NCBI GenBank assembly: GCA_024232355.1
Contig: JAAEPW010001039.1
Coordinates: forward strand, 1 to 6,591
Direction: 5' to 3'
DNA length: 6,591 nucleotides
DNA from: Chloroflexota bacterium
Lineage (GTDB): Bacteria > Chloroflexota > Anaerolineae > B4-G1
In this document: positions 6,591 through 6,591 of the stretch, piece by piece
Numbering within the stretch: position 1 is the stretch's first letter
Layout: each line of letters starts with the position of its first letter
The notes under the pieces: model-generated
Database searches by the model: none
Seen by the model: the letters and a program-made list of their open reading frames with translations, nothing else
Told to the model about the DNA's origin: nothing
Program-made: the position numbers and the translations under genes

Positions 6591-6591
6591 C

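Overview
The window holds two things: most of one very large secreted or surface repeat protein gene on the + strand, and a complete insertion sequence (IS) on the - strand that has landed in it and cut off its 3' end. A short stretch of about 130 bases at the left edge does not belong to the repeat gene. I see no rRNA, tRNA, CRISPR array, riboswitch or multi-gene operon.

The organism cannot be named with confidence. The repeat gene is moderately GC-rich and encodes tandem cadherin-like / putative Ig (He_PIG) domains, then bacterial Ig (Big_9-type) domains, then a DUF11-like domain. This architecture is typical of giant extracellular proteins in environmental bacteria such as filamentous Chloroflexota, Planctomycetota and some Gammaproteobacteria. 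The IS is visibly more AT-rich and uses different codons, which fits a mobile element with its own history.

Layout: 1 to about 138 is unassigned flanking sequence, with an in-frame TGA at 129-131. Recognisable repeat protein starts at about 141-153, in the middle of a domain, so the natural start codon, signal peptide and any earlier repeats are missing. Seven He_PIG-like repeats fill about 141-2126, two Big_9-like domains 2127-2672, and a DUF11-like domain 2673 to about 3092. A long beta-rich region of no recognised family runs from about 3093 to 5151. The IS occupies 5152-6590 and is bounded by a perfect 16-bp inverted repeat. It encodes one intact DDE-type transposase on the - strand, with its own promoter-like sequence and ribosome binding site. 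The window ends one base after the IS.

The two genes do not work together; their relation is target and invader. The reading frame of the repeat gene continues about 20 codons into the IS before a stop, giving a chimeric C-terminus. As seen here the surface protein is interrupted at both ends and is probably non-functional. I found no credible sign of a new defence or other multi-gene system. The points most worth following are the exact IS boundaries, the nature of the 5' breakpoint, and the unclassified C-terminal region of the repeat protein.
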